Assembly: GCA_903870235.1 (NCBI GenBank)
Contig: CAIQCA010000079.1
Coordinates: 1 to 16,049 of the forward strand
DNA: 16,049 nt
Source: an uncultured bacterium
Lineage (GTDB): Bacteria > Patescibacteriota > Minisyncoccia > Phycocordibacterales > PALSA-1337
Direction: 5' to 3'
Made by a program: the position numbers and the translations under genes. Positions 1 to 7,680 of the stretch are shown one piece after another (within the stretch, counting starts at the first letter, position 1; the number at the start of each line of letters is the position of its first letter). Below the pieces are notes generated by a model. That model saw only the letters and a program-made list of their open reading frames with translations, did not search any database and was not told the origin of the DNA.

Positions 1-2
1 AG

Positions 3-80
3 GGACTCGCTGGTTCCCAGTGTCTACCCGGTGACGTCTTGCATCTCCGTAATTGCCCGCTGATGCTGGTCGGCCAGTAA
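3..80 (+). CDS. Possible 3' end of an upstream gene (partial, unidentified)
   Basis: The third forward frame is open from the window edge to a TAA at 78-80 and would end in Leu-Val-Gly-Gln. A strong plus-strand terminator starts ten bases after the stop, which is why I favour this frame over the first frame (stop at 61-63). Only 25 codons are visible and no family can be recognised. The stretch is G+C-rich compared with pilB. An alternative is that it is the 3' part of a non-coding RNA. Confidence 0.3.
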   Translation, partial: GLAGSQCLPGDVLHLRNCPLMLVGQ

Positions 81-90
81 CAGTTTATGT

Positions 91-126
91 CCGCGCGAAG
101 CCTGTATGGGTCGCGCGGCATTTTTT
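91..126 (+). terminator. Rho-independent terminator of the gene upstream of pilB
   Basis: A perfect 8-bp G+C-rich stem (CCGCGCGA at 91-98 with TCGCGCGG at 111-118), with a 12-nt loop, is followed by CA and six T on the plus strand. It separates whatever lies left of the window from the pilus unit, so pilB needs its own promoter. Confidence 0.8.
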
Positions 127-159
127 GTCCACGCCAAGGACGCAGGGGGCGCCTTTATG

Positions 160-168
160 TGTTAAAAT
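160..168 (+). promoter_or_regulatory. Extended -10 promoter element of pilB
   Basis: TGTTAAAAT is a TGn extended -10 box. Only 13 bases separate it from the pilB ATG, so the predicted transcript start falls a few bases before the start codon. No clear -35 box is seen. The AAGGGA at 171-176 resembles a weak Shine-Dalgarno site but would be partly outside such a short transcript. Confidence 0.55.
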
Positions 169-181
169 ATAAGGGACTTAT

Positions 182-1930
182 ATGTTTGTCGAAGATACCC
201 AGCTCTATAAATTTATTTCTGACTCTGGCTTAGTTGCCAAGGGTGACCTTGAAGAAGCCAAAAAAGAATCCGATGCGACTGGGAAGCGTTTTGGTGACGT
301 ACTGGTTTCATCTGGCAAGATAACTACAGACAACCTCCGTCGTATGCAAGCTTACGTTCTCGGTATTCCTTTTGTGGACTTGAAGGGAAATAAGATTTTA
401 TTTGAAACACTTTCACTTATTCCTGAACCGATTGCTCGAGGACACAATATTGTTGCTTTCAAGAAGACAGAAACAACTCTGGAGGTAGCCATGTTGGATG
501 TAAATGACCTGTCGGCCATTGATTTTATAAAAAAGAAAGTAAATCTGAAAATTTTGCCACGTCTTACGGATACAAATTCTATTCGTGAAGCTCTTGTTCA
601 GTATCAAAAAAGTCTCAAGGCCGAATTTGGCGACATATTGCAAAAAGAAACTGCCGCCCTCAAAGCCATATCTGTTAGTGGCGTCGATGGAGCCTCACCG
701 GAAGACTTAAAAAAGATTGCCGAAGATTTGCCGGTGATCCGAATCGTGGATACTCTAGTTAAACATGCGGTTATCCAAGGTGCTTCAGATGTACATATCG
801 AACCTATGGATAATCAAGTTTTGGTTAGGTATCGCATCGACGGTATGTTACACGACGCCATGGTTTTGCCGAAAGAAGCCGGTCCTTCTGTTTCGGCTCG
901 TATAAAGGTTTTGGCTAGTTTGAAGCTAGATGAGAAACGTTTGCCGCAAGACGGTCGTTTCAAGATGGATATAAATAATGAAAAAGTTTCATTCCGTGTT
1001 TCTATCTTGCCGACTTACTATGGTGAGAAGCTTGTAATGCGTTTGCTTCGAGAAAGCATCACTGGTTTCACGTTGGAGGCACTACATTTTCATGGGGAAG
1101 CACTCGAATGTATCCATCACGCCTTAAATGTCACCACCGGGATGATTTTGACCACTGGTCCAACTGGCTCTGGTAAAACCACTTCTCTATATACCATGCT
1201 CGACTTGCTGAATATGCCGGATGTAAACATTTCTACTATTGAAGATCCTATAGAGTATCAATTGCCACGTGTAAATCAGACCCAAGTTCGTCCAGAGATC
1301 GGTTTTTCTTTCGCCCAAGGTATTCGTACATTGGTTCGTCAGGATCCGGACATTATCATGATTGGTGAGATTCGTGACAATGAAACAGCTGCTCTAGCTG
1401 TGAACGCGGCTTTGACTGGTCACTTGGTTTTGTCTACTTTGCATACTAACTCGGCTTCCGGTGCTATTCCACGTCTCCTAGATATGAAAGTAGAACCGTT
1501 TTTGCTAGTTTCTACGCTAGATATCGTTATTGGCCAACGTTTGGTTAGAAAACTTACAGAAAATAAGGAAGCTTTCAAACTTTCCAATGATCAGTTAGCA
1601 CATCTTTTGAAAGCTGTAGATATGAGTCGTGTGCTGGAAGCATTGAAGAAAGAAAGTATTGTGAAACCAGATGATACTTGGAAAACAATCTCATTTTACA
1701 GAGCAGTACCAGCTGCTGATCACGATGGCTTCAAAGGCCGTATTGGTATTCATGAGGTTTTGAAGATGACTTCGAGTATCAAGGATCTTGTTATGAGAAG
1801 TGCCACATCAGGCCAGATAGAAGAGCAGGCCAAGAAAGAGGGAATGTTGACCATGATTGAGGACGGTATATTCAAATGCGTGCTCGGCCTTACGACTATA
1901 GAAGAAGTATTTCGTGTGATATCAGAATAA
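182..1930 (+). CDS. pilB: Type IV pilus assembly ATPase PilB (GspE family)
   Basis: Hexameric cytoplasmic ATPase that powers pilus extension. The N-terminal part (about residues 1-150) resembles the GspE/PilB N-terminal domain. The motor domain has a Walker A motif GPTGSGKTT (326-334), a Walker B region DPDIIMIGEIRD (388-399) and the following TGHLVLSTLHTN histidine box. The length of 582 residues is normal. Oddly, the zinc-binding CxxC pairs usual in this family are gone: the first pair aligns with Thr459/Lys462 in LVRKLTENK and the second with Val509/Ala512 just before DGFKGR. pilC follows after 10 bases, and the genes make one unit with the prepilin at 3161. There is no pilT, prepilin peptidase or pilMNO in the window. 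The ATG lies just after an extended -10 box. GspE is the alternative name, but the pilin context favours PilB. Confidence 0.95.
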   Translation: MFVEDTQLYKFISDSGLVAKGDLEEAKKESDATGKRFGDVLVSSGKITTDNLRRMQAYVLGIPFVDLKGNKILFETLSLIPEPIARGHNIVAFKKTETTLEVAMLDVNDLSAIDFIKKKVNLKILPRLTDTNSIREALVQYQKSLKAEFGDILQKETAALKAISVSGVDGASPEDLKKIAEDLPVIRIVDTLVKHAVIQGASDVHIEPMDNQVLVRYRIDGMLHDAMVLPKEAGPSVSARIKVLASLKLDEKRLPQDGRFKMDINNEKVSFRVSILPTYYGEKLVMRLLRESITGFTLEALHFHGEALECIHHALNVTTGMILTTGPTGSGKTTSLYTMLDLLNMPDVNISTIEDPIEYQLPRVNQTQVRPEIGFSFAQGIRTLVRQDPDIIMIGEIRDNETAALAVNAALTGHLVLSTLHTNSASGAIPRLLDMKVEPFLLVSTLDIVIGQRLVRKLTENKEAFKLSNDQLAHLLKAVDMSRVLEALKKESIVKPDDTWKTISFYRAVPAADHDGFKGRIGIHEVLKMTSSIKDLVMRSATSGQIEEQAKKEGMLTMIEDGIFKCVLGLTTIEEVFRVISE

Positions 1931-1940
1931 TTTTGATCCG

Positions 1941-3161
1941 ATGTCTAAATTTATCTTTAAAGCAAAAAAGAGTACTGGCGAAGTGTATTCCGATGAAAGG
2001 GAGGCGACAGATCGCTATGAACTTTATCATATGCTCCGAGAAAGCGGTTCAGAAGTTATTTCTGTTAAAGAAAAAGGCAAAAATACTGGTTTGAATATGA
2101 ATATCTCTTTCAATTTTTTTGCCAAGAAAGTCAAAGCCGCAGAAAAAATAAATTTGGCCAGAAATCTAGGATCCATGCTGGAAGCTGGGTTACCTCTCAC
2201 TCGTGCTTTGGGTGTCATTACACATCAAACTCGCAGTGCGGCCCTAAAAAATATTTTGACGGATGTTAGTTCTGAGATTGATAAAGGGCAGACGTTTGCT
2301 AATGCTCTAGGAAAACATCCGAAAGTCTTTTCTGCATTGTTTGTTTCAATGGTGCACGCGGGGGAACAGGGTGGTACGTTAGCTGAAGCCCTCAAAACCC
2401 TTGCTATGCAAATGGAAAGCACCTTCAACCTAGAACGTCGTATTCGTGGTGCCATGATGTATCCGGCAGTCATACTTGGTGTGATGCTTATAGTCGGAGT
2501 CTTGATGTTTGTATTTGTGGTACCAACCCTGATGAAGACTTTCTTGGACCTAAACGTGGCGCTACCTATGACCACACAGTTTCTTTTGCTTATAAGTAAC
2601 ACTATTCGTGATCATGGTTTGTTGGTACTCGTAATCCTAATATTAGTTGGTCTTGCTATAAGAGCTTGGTCGAAACGTGCCTCCGGAAAATTTGTTCTGC
2701 ATGCTTTTGTCCTCAAAATTCCTTTGATTGGTCCATTGGTACAAGAGGTCAATTCAGCGCGCACAGCTCGAACCTTGTCGTCTCTCATGAAGTCCGGTGT
2801 TCCTGTAGTAGAATCGATAGACATTACTAGCTCAATCGTTCAGAATGTTCATTTTAGAGCAGTCTTGATAAAAGCTCGTGAATCTATCAAGAAAGGAGAT
2901 TTGATGTCAAAGATTTTTGCAGCTAATTCAAATATTTACCCGATTTTTTTGGCGGAAATGCTAAGTGTTGGTGAAGAAACTGGTAAAGTTGTGGAAATGC
3001 TTTCTGGTGTTGCTCATTATTATGAGGAAGATGTCGAGCAAAAGACCAAAGATATGTCTACAGTTATTGAACCATTTCTGATCGTATTGATCGGTGCGGC
3101 TGTAGGTTTCTTTGCTATCTCCATGATTTCACCGATGTATTCACTTGTGAGTGCTATCTGA
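1941..3161 (+). CDS. pilC: Type IV pilus inner-membrane platform protein PilC
   Basis: Polytopic inner-membrane protein that couples the PilB motor to pilin assembly. It has the typical PilC layout: a short N-terminal beta-rich segment (about 1-45), then two T2SSF repeats. The first ends in a long hydrophobic helix (MYPAVILGVMLIVGVLMFVF), and the second ends in the hydrophobic C-terminus FLIVLIGAAVGFFAISM. The repeat signature LEAGLPLTRAL appears in the first copy and MKSGVPVVESI in the second. 406 residues is the usual size. It starts 10 bases after pilB with no visible Shine-Dalgarno site, and its stop TGA overlaps the ATG of the next gene by one base (TGATG), which implies translational coupling. 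GspF is the alternative name. Confidence 0.95.
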   Translation: MSKFIFKAKKSTGEVYSDEREATDRYELYHMLRESGSEVISVKEKGKNTGLNMNISFNFFAKKVKAAEKINLARNLGSMLEAGLPLTRALGVITHQTRSAALKNILTDVSSEIDKGQTFANALGKHPKVFSALFVSMVHAGEQGGTLAEALKTLAMQMESTFNLERRIRGAMMYPAVILGVMLIVGVLMFVFVVPTLMKTFLDLNVALPMTTQFLLLISNTIRDHGLLVLVILILVGLAIRAWSKRASGKFVLHAFVLKIPLIGPLVQEVNSARTARTLSSLMKSGVPVVESIDITSSIVQNVHFRAVLIKARESIKKGDLMSKIFAANSNIYPIFLAEMLSVGEETGKVVEMLSGVAHYYEEDVEQKTKDMSTVIEPFLIVLIGAAVGFFAISMISPMYSLVSAI

Positions 3162-5023
3162 TGATGCGTTCGACTTTTTTAATTCGTCAAATTTTTAATT
3201 CGCCACCAAAACCGCCGATGATTCGTATTTCACAAAAAATATTTACCAATGTAAGAAACTCGAGCAATTTAGGCGGCGGATTTTCTCTTATAGAAGTCGT
3301 GGTCGGTTCGGCACTTTTTCTTATTGTAGCTATGGCAGCCTATGGTGCTTACACTAGTTTGTTTCAAGTGGCGCAGCTAAATCAATCAAAGATTCTGGCG
3401 GTTGCTCTAGCGGATGAGCAGTTCGAGATAATTCGTAATATGCCTTATGTAAATGTCGGTCTCACGACCGGAATTCCACAAGGTACTTTGCCAAGGACAC
3501 AGACTTTAACGCGTGGAAATATTCCTTTCTCTGTCACTTTGACTATCCGCAACGTTGACCTGGCAACCTCAACGTTTCAAGCCAGCAGCAAACTTGTTGA
3601 AGTAAATGTTTCCTGCGCTACATGCAAGAGTTTTACACCAATATCTTTGACTGGTCAGGTTGCTCCAGCAAATTTGCAGTCGGCTTCAGCTGGCGGAGCA
3701 CTTGTTGTGCAGGTCTTGGATTCTACTGGTAATCCAGTTTCCGGTGCCACAGTAAATGTTGTGAGCACAGCTACTTCTTCTATACAAAATACTGACGTTA
3801 CGAACAATTCCGGTTTGTTAAATATCGTTGGTGTACCACAAGGTATAAATGTTTATCATGTTTCTGTTACTAAGGTTGGATATTCTTCGGATCAGACTTT
3901 ACCGATCACCATTCAAAACCCAACACCAGATAAGCCAGATGCCACCGTTGTGAATCAACAGGCGTCACAGGTTACTCTTACTATAGATAAGACTAGTTCT
4001 CTACATGTTACGAGTGTGTCACCGACTTGTCAGTCAGTTGGGGGTTTCGATTTCAATATGACTGGTTCCAGACAAAGAGGATCTGGTGTTTCAAATTATA
4101 ATCAGAATCTACTAACAGACTCTTCCGGAATATTGGACTTGAATACTCTAACTTGGGATACATATTCTATTAGTCCTATTGATGCTTCTTATGATTTGGC
4201 TGGTATCACACCCTTGAGTCCGCTTACATTGAACCCGGGTAATGCCCAGAATCTTCAACTAGTTGTTGTACCAAAACAAGCAAATGCTCTCATGGTTTCA
4301 GTTGTCGATAATACGACGCAATTGCCGCTTTCGAGTACCACGGTTAGATTGGTTGGTTCTGGTAGCAATAGCGGAATTGATCGCACTTTAGTCACGGGTC
4401 AGGGTTTTATGAATCAAGTTGATTGGTCTTCTGGTGCTGGTCAAGACACTTTTACCAATCCATCTGCTTATTTTGCTGATGATGGTAATGTTGATGTCTC
4501 TCTAGCCGGGAATATTTCATTGAAAAACGCTTTTGGTAATTACAATCCGTCGGCATCTCTGGAGTCGTCGACTTTTGACACGGGCTCAGCTAGCAATTTT
4601 TATGCTTTATCTTGGAAACCCGCCAATCAACCTATTTTGGCCGGAGAAAACAGTCTGAGATTTCAGTTGGCTAGTAATGCTACGATCACCCCCACTTCAA
4701 CTTGGAGTTATGTTGGTCCAAGTGGCTCAGCTTCAGATTATTACACGGTTACAGGTTCTCCGGTTGCCTCAGTTCATAACAACAAAAGATATTTGCGTTA
4801 CAAAACTTATTTGCAAACCGCAGTTTCTACAACGACTCCAGTTGTGTCCAATGTTTCTGTTACTTATACTTCGTCATGTACTCCGCCCGGACAGGTTTTG
4901 TTTTCAGGATTATCAAATGGGACCTATACTTTGACGGTTTCACGCAGCGGTTACACCAGCTGGAGTGGAACAGTTACTGTGAATAGTGCTTGGCAAAATA
5001 AAGTGGTGCAGTTAGGAGTGTAA
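3161..5023 (+). CDS. Large prepilin-like protein with nested extracellular beta domains
   Basis: A type III signal is clear: a 40-residue basic leader ends in GGG, followed by FSLIEVVVGSALFLIVAM. Cleavage after Gly40 by prepilin peptidase would leave Phe at +1 and the key Glu at +5. The exported part is far larger than a normal pilin. A carboxypeptidase-regulatory-like (CarbD/SpaA-like) beta sandwich covers about 178-250, and a further beta-rich section about 285-370. A second CarbD-like sheet starts near 377 (NALMVSVVD) and appears to be completed at 574-620 (FSGLSNGTYTLTVSRSGY). Between these lies a discoidin/laminin-G-like segment (about 460-570, with FDTG, WSYVGPSG and RYLRYKTYLQ). Cys pairs (152/155, 290, 573) may be structural. 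Its place after pilC suggests a minor pilin or tip adhesin; the ligand is unknown. Translation is coupled to pilC. Confidence 0.8.
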   Translation: MMRSTFLIRQIFNSPPKPPMIRISQKIFTNVRNSSNLGGGFSLIEVVVGSALFLIVAMAAYGAYTSLFQVAQLNQSKILAVALADEQFEIIRNMPYVNVGLTTGIPQGTLPRTQTLTRGNIPFSVTLTIRNVDLATSTFQASSKLVEVNVSCATCKSFTPISLTGQVAPANLQSASAGGALVVQVLDSTGNPVSGATVNVVSTATSSIQNTDVTNNSGLLNIVGVPQGINVYHVSVTKVGYSSDQTLPITIQNPTPDKPDATVVNQQASQVTLTIDKTSSLHVTSVSPTCQSVGGFDFNMTGSRQRGSGVSNYNQNLLTDSSGILDLNTLTWDTYSISPIDASYDLAGITPLSPLTLNPGNAQNLQLVVVPKQANALMVSVVDNTTQLPLSSTTVRLVGSGSNSGIDRTLVTGQGFMNQVDWSSGAGQDTFTNPSAYFADDGNVDVSLAGNISLKNAFGNYNPSASLESSTFDTGSASNFYALSWKPANQPILAGENSLRFQLASNATITPTSTWSYVGPSGSASDYYTVTGSPVASVHNNKRYLRYKTYLQTAVSTTTPVVSNVSVTYTSSCTPPGQVLFSGLSNGTYTLTVSRSGYTSWSGTVTVNSAWQNKVVQLGV

Positions 5024-5090
5024 TATATCTGTTTGACTAGCCGGTCGGGTTTCAAAAAAGGTTTTTTAATGTGTCGTGGTAACTTTTTAT

Positions 5091-5130
5091 AAAAAATTCC
5101 AGTTCCCTCGATACGTGTGGGGAACTGGAA
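5091..5130 (-). terminator. Terminator of the leuC-leuD operon
   Basis: Read on the minus strand, an 11-bp perfect stem (TTCCAGTTCCC with GGGAACTGGAA, 5130-5120 and 5107-5097) is followed by six T (5096-5091) and an AT-rich tract. It lies about 30 bases after the leuD stop. There is no T-run on the plus side, so it does not look like the terminator of the pilus unit. I found no convincing plus-strand terminator in 5024-5090. Confidence 0.85.
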
Positions 5131-5162
5131 CTATGATTTCAACGTTGTTTCGAATGTACAGC

Positions 5163-5768
5163 TTAATGCGCCATATATGGAAGGCGTGCCGCGGTTTCTT
5201 CGATTTGGCCACCAGCTTCGAGCAAAGTAGCCATCGTGTCCCAAGTGCCAGCGATTAACCGCTCACGATCTGATTCAGGCATAGAACACTCAATGGGTGA
5301 TCGTGGCTTACCAGCGATGCTTGTCTGGATAGTCATTGACTGTAGATCGATCATCCATTCATCCGGCTGGGGCTGTTCAAGCACCGTCAGAAGAAGTTGA
5401 TGATCATAATCTCCGACTGTCACACACACCAGCCCATTACCGGCCGCATTGCCATGGAAGATTTCCGCGAAGGATTTCGCGACGATCGCTTTGATCCCCC
5501 AACACTGAAGCGCGGCGACTGCATGTTCACGACTTGAACCGCAACCGAAGTTGTTGCCAGCAATGAGGATTGTGCAACCTTTGTTCTTAGTATTGTCGAA
5601 TGAATGGCTTCCTTTGAGCTGTGCCCGGTCGTCTTCGAAGACGTGCTCTCCGAGTCCGTCGAAGGTAACACATTTCAGAAACCGCGCCGGAATGATCCGA
5701 TCGGTGTCGATGTCGTTACCTGGTAGGTGGAATGCTCCACCAGATACTTTGATGATTTTTGAATTCAT
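5163..5768 (-). CDS. leuD: 3-isopropylmalate dehydratase small subunit LeuD
   Basis: Small (swivel-domain) subunit of isopropylmalate isomerase, which with LeuC converts 2-isopropylmalate to 3-isopropylmalate in leucine synthesis in the cytoplasm. The sequence carries the family signatures: DIDTDRIIPARFL near the N-terminus and NNFGCGSSREHA in the middle, followed by AVAALQCWGIKAIVAKSFAEIF and the NAAGNGL loop. 201 residues is the normal bacterial LeuD length. It starts 9 bases after the leuC stop, with an AAAGG Shine-Dalgarno stretch overlapping that stop, so the two are co-transcribed and probably coupled. No leuA or leuB is in the window. The base composition is richer in G+C than the pilus genes, and leucine synthesis genes are unusual in the reduced genomes this window resembles. 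Confidence 0.95.
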   Translation of the reverse strand: MNSKIIKVSGGAFHLPGNDIDTDRIIPARFLKCVTFDGLGEHVFEDDRAQLKGSHSFDNTKNKGCTILIAGNNFGCGSSREHAVAALQCWGIKAIVAKSFAEIFHGNAAGNGLVCVTVGDYDHQLLLTVLEQPQPDEWMIDLQSMTIQTSIAGKPRSPIECSMPESDRERLIAGTWDTMATLLEAGGQIEETAARLPYMAH

Positions 5769-5777
5769 TGGTACCTT

Positions 5778-7202
5778 TCAGTTTCCGAGTGTACGAACGT
5801 CGGTGATGATCCCAGTTGAAGCGCAAGCTACAACTGAGGCCGGTGACATGAGGATGGTGCGTCCCGTTGGACTGCCTTGCCGTCCTTTGAAGTTCCGATT
5901 ACTGGTCGAAACACAGAGCTCGCGACCTTGGAGTTTGTCGGGATTCATAGCCAGACACATACTGCATCCAGCTTCACGAAACTCCCAACCAGCTTTGATG
6001 AAGATCTTGTCGAGTCCTTCGGACATTGCCCACCTTCGGACATTTTCCGATCCGGGGACGACAAGTGCCCTCACTCCAGGTGCAACGTGCAACTGGTGTT
6101 TCTGAATAAGACGAGCGGCTTCTTGTAGATCAGAGATCCGCCCATTGGTGCATGAACCGATAAAAGCCACCTGAATAGGTGTGCCGATCAAAGGCTTGCC
6201 TGCGGCAAATCCCATATACTCCAGTCCTTGGCTGATGGCGCCTGCGTCCTCTTCAGCTTCCTTTGTTCCCCATTTCGGAATCAGAGGAAGATTGCCATTG
6301 ACGGATATTGACTGCCCTGGAGTGATTCCCCAAGTCATCATCGGTTCGATTTCTTCACCACGCAGTTCGACAACATCGTCGTACTCTGCGTCTTTTTCAG
6401 AAACCAGTTTTAGCCAATACATCGATGCTGTATCGAACACTGCTTCCTGGGGCACATACTTCCTGAATCTCAGGTAGTTGATAGTCTCCGCATCCGGATT
6501 GACGTAACCACATTGTGCTCCGCCCTCGATCGACATGTTACAGAGCGTCATGCGAGCCTCCATGTCCATGCTTTCAATGACAGAACCAGCGTATTCGTAA
6601 GCGTAGCCGATGCCACCTTTGACCCCGAGACGATTGATGATCGCCAGGATAACGTCCTTTGCAGTAACGCCATCCGCAAGCTTGCCAGTCACTTTGATCT
6701 GACGAACTTTTGGCTTCTCGAGAAGCAAACAGCCGGTCGCGAGGACATTGGCAACTTGTGTGGTACCGATACCGAGTGCGATGGCGCCGAAGGCGCCATG
6801 TGTCGAAGTGTGACTGTCGCCACATGCGATCACCATACCCGGGTGGGTCAATCCCAGTTCCGGACCGATGATATGGATGACACCTTGGTTGTCATTGCCG
6901 ATACTAAATAAGGTGATGCCATGTTCCTTGCAGTTGCGTTCCAAGTGTTGGAGCATTTCCTCTGCAAGTGGATCCGCGAGCGGACGATTGCGGTTGATGG
7001 TCGGCACAATATGGTCGGCCGTGGCGAATGTACGATGGGGAAAACGAACTCTGAGTCCGCGTTCTTTGATCATCGAAAACGCCTGTGGAGACGTGACTTC
7101 GTGAACAAGGTGAAGGCCGACAAGGATCTGATCCTGCCCACCAGGCAGTGACCGAACTGTATGCAGGCCCCACACCTTATCAAAGAGTGTATTTTTACTC
7201 AC
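5778..7202 (-). CDS. leuC: 3-isopropylmalate dehydratase large subunit LeuC
   Basis: Catalytic [4Fe-4S] subunit of isopropylmalate isomerase, aconitase superfamily. Visible signatures are [19 protein letters not shown] (128-146), [13 protein letters not shown] (222-234), [10 protein letters not shown] (347-356) and [15 protein letters not shown]. The cluster ligands should be Cys351, Cys413 and Cys416, all present, and [12 protein letters not shown] follows. The length of 474 is normal for the bacterial LeuC type rather than the shorter archaeal/HacA type. The start is GTG, supported by a perfect AGGAGG five bases upstream and by the standard N-terminus (TLFDKVW). It is the first gene of the leuC-leuD operon. 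Nothing looks broken, so the operon is probably functional and may have been acquired by transfer. Confidence 0.96.
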   Translation of the reverse strand: MSKNTLFDKVWGLHTVRSLPGGQDQILVGLHLVHEVTSPQAFSMIKERGLRVRFPHRTFATADHIVPTINRNRPLADPLAEEMLQHLERNCKEHGITLFSIGNDNQGVIHIIGPELGLTHPGMVIACGDSHTSTHGAFGAIALGIGTTQVANVLATGCLLLEKPKVRQIKVTGKLADGVTAKDVILAIINRLGVKGGIGYAYEYAGSVIESMDMEARMTLCNMSIEGGAQCGYVNPDAETINYLRFRKYVPQEAVFDTASMYWLKLVSEKDAEYDDVVELRGEEIEPMMTWGITPGQSISVNGNLPLIPKWGTKEAEEDAGAISQGLEYMGFAAGKPLIGTPIQVAFIGSCTNGRISDLQEAARLIQKHQLHVAPGVRALVVPGSENVRRWAMSEGLDKIFIKAGWEFREAGCSMCLAMNPDKLQGRELCVSTSNRNFKGRQGSPTGRTILMSPASVVACASTGIITDVRTLGN

Positions 7203-7207
7203 TCGAA

Positions 7208-7213
7208 CCTCCT
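7208..7213 (-). promoter_or_regulatory. Strong Shine-Dalgarno site that fixes the leuC GTG start
   Basis: AGGAGG on the minus strand lies five bases before GTG at 7202-7200. It decides the start codon and contrasts with the plus-strand genes, which mostly lack such sites. Confidence 0.85.
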
Positions 7214-7235
7214 ACTAGTTTGATTTGACAACGTT

Positions 7236-7256
7236 ATTATTCTCCCGAAGAACAAT
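7236..7256 (-). promoter_or_regulatory. Hairpin in the leuC 5' leader
   Basis: On the minus strand ATTGTTCT pairs with AGAATAAT (one G-T pair) around a small TCGGG loop, about 30 bases before the leuC start. There is no T-run after it, so it is not a terminator. It may stabilise the leader or be fortuitous. I saw no leucine-codon-rich leader peptide or T-box. Confidence 0.3.
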
Positions 7257-7281
7257 ACACTTAGGTAGTGTTCTATGGCTA

Positions 7282-7309
7282 AAAGTACAGCAATTTTCTA
7301 ATATGTCAA
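7282..7309 (-). promoter_or_regulatory. Possible leuC promoter
   Basis: Minus-strand TTGACA (7309-7304) matches the -35 consensus; a weak -10 TACTTT (7287-7282) follows at 16 bases. The -35 sits inside the left copy of the 20-bp repeat. The -10 matches only three of six positions, so the call is tentative. Confidence 0.3.
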
Positions 7310-7322
7310 ATATGCTCAAATT
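7303..7322 (+). repeat. Left copy of 20-bp direct repeat flanking the ubiquitin-like cassette
   Basis: ATGTCAAATATGCTCAAATT. It matches the right copy at 10835-10854 in 19 of 20 bases, in the same orientation. The only difference is C7317 in place of A, which damages the -10-like TAAAAT of the right copy. No plus-strand gene follows this copy. Confidence 0.75.
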
Positions 7323-7355
7323 GGCGGGCTAGTCCCAAGAGAATTTTTCTTGGAT

Positions 7356-7390
7356 AAAAAAACCGCGTGCACACTATTGCGTGCACGCGG
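7356..7390 (-). terminator. Terminator of the ubiquitin-like cassette
   Basis: On the minus strand CCGCGTGCAC (7390-7381) pairs perfectly with GTGCACGCGG (7372-7363) across an 8-nt loop, then seven T (7362-7356). It starts 19 bases after the stop of the ubiquitin-like gene. Transcription of the cassette should end here rather than run into leuC. A second small hairpin (CCAAGA/TCTTGG, 7335-7353) lies just beyond it. Confidence 0.92.
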
Positions 7391-7409
7391 GTACAACTTG
7401 CGGTTGGGC

Positions 7410-7622
7410 TTACAGGCCCTTGTCGCCGGCCGGTTTGACCAGCTCGATGACGTCGCCTTCCTTCAGTTGGTAATCGTCGCCGACGTTGGCGCCGCCGATG
7501 ATTGCCTGGACCGGGGAGGGAACATTGAGAACATCGCTGACTTGGCCTTTGACTTCGCCGAGAGTTTTCCCAGCAACGCCGTCCAACTCCTGCGTGTTCG
7601 CACCACATGTGATTTTTACCAT
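7410..7622 (-). CDS. Small ubiquitin-like beta-grasp protein (ThiS/MoaD/PRTRC-C-like)
   Basis: A 70-residue protein whose pattern fits a beta-grasp fold: strand (MVKITC), turn, strand ending at Leu13, helix (LGEVKGQVSDVLN), a short strand (QAIIGGANV), then the GD-turn and last strand (LKEGDVIELVKPAG) typical of ThiS/MoaD and other ubiquitin-like proteins. The tail is PAGDKGL, without the usual diglycine. Similar AG-x-KG tails are, from memory, seen in ubiquitin-like proteins next to bacterial E1/E2/JAMM genes such as PRTRC protein C. It is the last gene of the four-gene cassette, 30 bases after the E1-like stop, with GGAG before ATG. I infer it is the modifier activated by the adjacent E1-like protein. 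A sulfur carrier is the main alternative, but no cofactor-synthesis genes are present. Confidence 0.75.
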   Translation of the reverse strand: MVKITCGANTQELDGVAGKTLGEVKGQVSDVLNVPSPVQAIIGGANVGDDYQLKEGDVIELVKPAGDKGL

Positions 7623-7640
7623 AACTTCTCCATTCCTTTC

Positions 7641-7680
7641 ATTTTCTGCGGTTTACTGCGGTTGACTACGATTGACTGCG
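7641..7680. repeat. Four imperfect 10-bp tandem repeats over the E1-like gene's 3' end
   Basis: On the plus strand four successive 10-mers read attttctgcg, gtttactgcg, gttgactacg, attgactgcg. They span the last codons and stop of the E1-like gene and the start of the spacer before the ubiquitin-like gene. The unit is not a multiple of three, so a gain or loss of copies would change the E1-like C-terminus. Confidence 0.6.

Noticed and set aside
5097..5130. The leuD hairpin as terminator of the upstream plus-strand pilus unit.
   Set aside because: No T-run follows the stem on the plus strand; the T-run is on the minus side only.
5551..7151. Several open frames on the plus strand opposite leuC and leuD, up to 184 codons.
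   Set aside because: The minus strand encodes full-length LeuC and LeuD with all motifs; the plus-strand frames have no recognisable domain or start signal and are shadows of G+C-richer coding DNA.
7335..7353. Small hairpin CCAAGA/TCTTGG beyond the cassette terminator.
   Set aside because: Short stem with no T-run on either useful side; noted only as a possible backup to the strong terminator next to it.
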